Of a stretch of 51,068 nucleotides of DNA, positions 48,790 through 51,068 are shown in pieces (position 1 is the stretch's first letter; each line of letters begins with the position of its first letter). The DNA is from Dialister sp. UBA7295 (GTDB lineage Bacteria > Bacillota > Negativicutes > Veillonellales > Dialisteraceae). The stretch covers positions 36,803-87,870 of the forward strand of contig DKQZ01000073.1 of the NCBI GenBank assembly GCA_002471975.1, in the 5' to 3' direction. A program made the translations under genes and the position numbers. The notes below the pieces were generated by a model that was not told the origin of the DNA, did not search any database, and saw nothing but the letters and a program-made list of their open reading frames with translations.

Positions 48790-49101
48790 ATGATGGCCCC
48801 CATTACCGGTACTGCCAATATTGAAAAAGTCCTCAACGAAAAAGACGTGATTCTTGGCTTCTCTGCACCCTGGTGCCCATACTGCCGCCGCCTGCGCCCC
48901 ATGATTGAAAAACTTTCCACTGAAATCCCAACCAATATTTATGGAATCAATACGGATGAAGATGAAGAAATCACTGCCCGTTATGATGTGGAAGTCATTC
49001 CTACCCTCATCCTGTTTCATGAAGGAAAAGAAGTCCGCCGCATCATCGGAGATGGCAGCGTAGGTCCGGACGAACTGAAAAAATTCGCCGGTGCAGAATA
49101 A
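48790..49101 (+). CDS. Thioredoxin-fold protein with CPYC active site
   Basis: 103 residues. GFSAPWCPYCRRLRPMIEKL carries the redox pair C29 and C32, and VEVIPTLILFHEGKEV has the conserved cis-Pro loop of thioredoxins. The CPYC centre is more usual in glutaredoxins (thioredoxins mostly have CGPC), while the length and the PWC context are thioredoxin-like. Probably a cytosolic thiol-disulfide reductase. AAGGAG ribosome site, consensus promoter and own terminator suggest strong expression. Confidence 0.93.
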   Translation: MMAPITGTANIEKVLNEKDVILGFSAPWCPYCRRLRPMIEKLSTEIPTNIYGINTDEDEEITARYDVEVIPTLILFHEGKEVRRIIGDGSVGPDELKKFAGAE

Positions 49102-49132
49102 GGCTCATTCAAACAGGACAGACTGATTCATG

Positions 49133-49158
49133 GCACATCCCGCAGGGATGTGCTTTTT
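49133..49158 (+). terminator. Intrinsic terminator
   Basis: Perfect GCACATCCC/GGGATGTGC stem, GCA loop, five Ts. Confidence 0.95.
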
Positions 49159-49285
49159 CATTACCGCGCCGAACAGCATGATTTTGATCGAACCGGGCCG
49201 GGGGCACCAAAATGTTTAACTTTACTGTCGCAATCGTGTTAAAATAAAAATGGAATCATTTACAAAAAAGAAAGGAGGAAGCGCC

Positions 49286-50854
49286 ATGGACCAGAATATG
49301 AAAGCCCTGTCCAAAGAAGAACTGGTGAGACTGGGGCTCCAGTACCTGAAAATCCATAACTGGGGCAGGGGGATGGAATATCTTTCCCATGCAGCCCGGC
49401 AGGGAAGCAGCAAGGGAGCCAATGAACTCTTCAAGCTGGGCAAATCCTTTTATGACAAGAAATATTTCCCCGAAGCCATTGAATGCTTTGACGTTCTGTC
49501 AGAAATGGGTCATGGGGAAAGTTCCCTGTACCTGGGAAAAATGTACCAGCAGGGCCTTGGCTGCCATACGGATATCCAGGCGGCCTTCGATTACTACGCT
49601 TCCGCCTACCAAAATGGAAGTGCCCTGGGCGCCCTCAGGGCCGGGCAGCTCATGATGGGCGATGCCATGCGGTCCCGGAAGGTGAGAGAAATTGCTATTT
49701 CCTGGTTTGACGAAGCCATCAAGGGCGGCGTTTATGAAGGCTATGCGGAAATAGGAAGACTGTACCTTGAAAATGATAATTTTGATTTCGTGAAAGGTCC
49801 GGACAAGGATAATAAGACGGCCCTCTCCTGGTTTCTCCGGGGAGCCATCCATGGAGACAATCGCTCCAGAGAACTGGCGGCAGAATGTTTCATGAAAGGC
49901 AAAGGGACCGCTCCAAACCCCAAACGGGCACTGGAGCTATGCCATCAGGCCTTTCATGACGGCAGCGTTTCCGTCTGCTTCAAACTGGGAGAATGGTATT
50001 CCGAAGGCAGGGGCGTGAAAAAGAATCTTTCTCTTGCCCTGGCCTGGTACCTGAAAGGCTATGAGCGGGGCGATGAACGGGGAAAATATGAAGCCGGACG
50101 CATATCCTACCTGCTGGGTCGGATTCCGCCGGGAGGACATCAATCTCCGGAAGAAAGACAGAAATCCCTGAACTACCTGCGCCAGGCCGCCGAATACGGC
50201 TATGCGGAGGCCTGGTTTGAACTGGCAGAAGCGTCAGAACAGGAAGGCGACGAAAAGACCGTCGAAAAATTTCTCCGTAAAGGCATGAATGCAGGGAGCG
50301 AAGAATGCCGTACAAAACTCATGATTTACTATAACCGCCATGCCTCCAAACTGATTCAGGAAGTGCGGAAAGCCACGACGCCGGAAGCCATGCAGAAATC
50401 AGGCGGGAGCGAAGAGGAAATCCTTGACTATGTGAACCTGAAATACAAAGAAGCAGTCTACTGGCTCAAAAAGGCGGCCAACGTGGGAGACGTAGACTCC
50501 TGGGCCATCCTTGCCAATATGTACCTTTACGGGGGAGACCAGCTGGGGGTGACGGAAAAAGATTTCCTGAAAGCCGCAAAAAACGGGACTACTGCAAAAA
50601 GTCTCGACGTGCGCCCGCTCCTCTGGATGTATTACGCCGGGCCGGAACCGGTGAACGGAGAATGTTTCCATAAGGAAAATCCAAGAAAAGCCTACCTTCT
50701 GGCCAAGGAACTGGCCCACGAAGGAGACCGGAACTTCATGAAAATCCTTTCCGACTACTATGCCACCGGCTATGGGACCTACCTCTCCCCTAGACTGGCG
50801 GAAAAGTACGCCGGTATTTCCGGCTATAAACCCTCGGGAAAAGGAAATACCTGA
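49286..50854 (+). CDS. Sel1-repeat protein
   Basis: 522 residues from the ATG at 49286 (AAAGGAGG 8 bases upstream); an ATG at 49250 has no such site. No signal peptide, so cytosolic. Built of Sel1-like repeats of 36-40 residues: AIECFDVLSEMGHGESSLYL, GKMYQQGLGCHTDIQAAFDY, AEIGRLYLENDN and FKLGEWYSEGRGVKKNLSLA. Sel1 repeats form a solenoid for protein contacts; the partners are unknown. Single gene with a hairpin terminator. Confidence 0.88.
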   Translation: MDQNMKALSKEELVRLGLQYLKIHNWGRGMEYLSHAARQGSSKGANELFKLGKSFYDKKYFPEAIECFDVLSEMGHGESSLYLGKMYQQGLGCHTDIQAAFDYYASAYQNGSALGALRAGQLMMGDAMRSRKVREIAISWFDEAIKGGVYEGYAEIGRLYLENDNFDFVKGPDKDNKTALSWFLRGAIHGDNRSRELAAECFMKGKGTAPNPKRALELCHQAFHDGSVSVCFKLGEWYSEGRGVKKNLSLALAWYLKGYERGDERGKYEAGRISYLLGRIPPGGHQSPEERQKSLNYLRQAAEYGYAEAWFELAEASEQEGDEKTVEKFLRKGMNAGSEECRTKLMIYYNRHASKLIQEVRKATTPEAMQKSGGSEEEILDYVNLKYKEAVYWLKKAANVGDVDSWAILANMYLYGGDQLGVTEKDFLKAAKNGTTAKSLDVRPLLWMYYAGPEPVNGECFHKENPRKAYLLAKELAHEGDRNFMKILSDYYATGYGTYLSPRLAEKYAGISGYKPSGKGNT

Positions 50855-50904
50855 TCAAACCGGCCGTATATCCGGAAATATAAGAAATAAAAATCCCCTC
50901 AAAG

Positions 50905-50940
50905 CGGACGTCTTTTGCCATATAAAGACGCCCGTTTTTT
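50905..50940 (+). terminator. Terminator of the Sel1 gene
   Basis: CGGACGTCTTT pairs with AAAGACGCCCG (one mismatch), then six Ts. Confidence 0.85.
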
Positions 50941-50952
50941 ATGTCAGAAAAT

Positions 50953-50991
50953 AAAAAAAGCCGCCTGTCAGGAATGTGACAGACGGCTTTT
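50953..50991 (-). terminator. Terminator of the second candidate RNA
   Basis: On the minus strand AAAAGCCGTCTGTCA pairs with TGACAGGCGGCTTTT followed by Ts; one G-U wobble exists only on this strand. Equivalent to 31645-31684. Confidence 0.8.
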
Positions 50992-51068
50992 GGGCAGCAA
51001 AACAAGTCCTCCCGTAAATGAGGGATGAAGGATATCCGAGATCCCGGAATTCCGGATCATGACTTATC
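50957..51068 (-). ncRNA. Candidate structured non-coding RNA, copy B (3' part)
   Basis: The 3' end of a second copy of the RNA at 31646-32012; the window cuts off the rest. Segments 51000-51016 and 51032-51068 match copy A with no difference that I can find, while the loop between and the terminator differ in a way that keeps pairing. It converges on the Sel1 gene. Confidence 0.55.

Overview
This window reads as chromosomal DNA of a diderm Firmicute (Negativicutes), most like a Dialister or Veillonella relative; the genus is inferred from gene content and style, not from a database match. Firmicute traits are two T-box leaders, a SufCBDSU cluster and two-subunit glycyl-tRNA synthetase. Outer-membrane traits are two ArnT-like glycosyltransferases with a GT2 synthase and a GtrA protein, plus TRAP-type transport. 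There is no phage, IS element or CRISPR array. Almost all of it is ordinary core metabolism; the unusual content lies between the genes.

Layout. 0.1-1.9 kb: an exported protein of unknown function and a secreted TPR protein. 2.1-5.8 kb (minus): a serine operon, T-box leader then serC, serA and a histidine phosphatase that probably supplies the missing phosphoserine phosphatase step. 6.0-10.5 kb: a lactate/malate dehydrogenase, release factor 3, an HNH-like protein and dCTP deaminase. 10.7-14.2 kb: a TAXI-TRAP transporter (binding protein, DUF1850, fused permease). 14.4-20.7 kb: a glycan/lipid modification group (GT2, GtrA, two GT39 transferases, DedA) and a uracil-DNA glycosylase-like protein. 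21.2-24.0 kb: three separate family-3 binding lipoproteins without permeases. 24.2-29.6 kb: a small Cys-rich exported protein and sufCBDSU behind a promoter overlapped by a perfect palindrome. 30.0-34.1 kb: a metal/vitamin-type binding lipoprotein, a small membrane protein, a candidate structured RNA and a WG-repeat protein with a poly-His insert. 34.4-37.6 kb: glycine T-box, glyQ, glyS. 37.9-43.6 kb: ppx facing away from a catalytically degenerate ppx paralogue that forms an operon with ppk. 44.5-51.1 kb: a 3D-domain secreted protein, lspA-rluD-P1 peptidase, tmRNA, a thioredoxin, a Sel1-repeat protein, and the edge of a second copy of the candidate RNA.

Two features stand out as possibly undescribed. 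First, many intergenic regions carry tandem arrays with an exact 7-bp period, in several sequence families (GGCTAAC, CACGAGC, AACTGAT, AACATCG, TCCATTA). Arrays left of a hairpin are usually the reverse complement of those to the right, so complete elements are palindromic: left array, hairpin or terminator, right array. Some arrays begin on or next to a stop codon, some keep 7-bp phase across a switch of sequence family, and two show a 28-bp higher-order repeat. Second, a roughly 365-nt minus-strand transcript candidate at 31.65-32.01 kb has its own terminator and a 14-bp long-range helix, and its 3' part recurs at the end of the window. In three of its helices the non-Watson-Crick positions are G-U wobbles only if the minus strand is transcribed.

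Regulation visible in the sequence includes tRNA-Ser and tRNA-Gly T-boxes (the serine one with two antiterminator/terminator modules behind one Stem I), many TTGACA/TATAAT-type promoters with 17-bp spacers, a likely repressor operator at suf, a possible attenuator ahead of the ppx-like/ppk pair, and a Shine-Dalgarno site set apart from its start codon by a perfect 11-bp hairpin in the TRAP operon.
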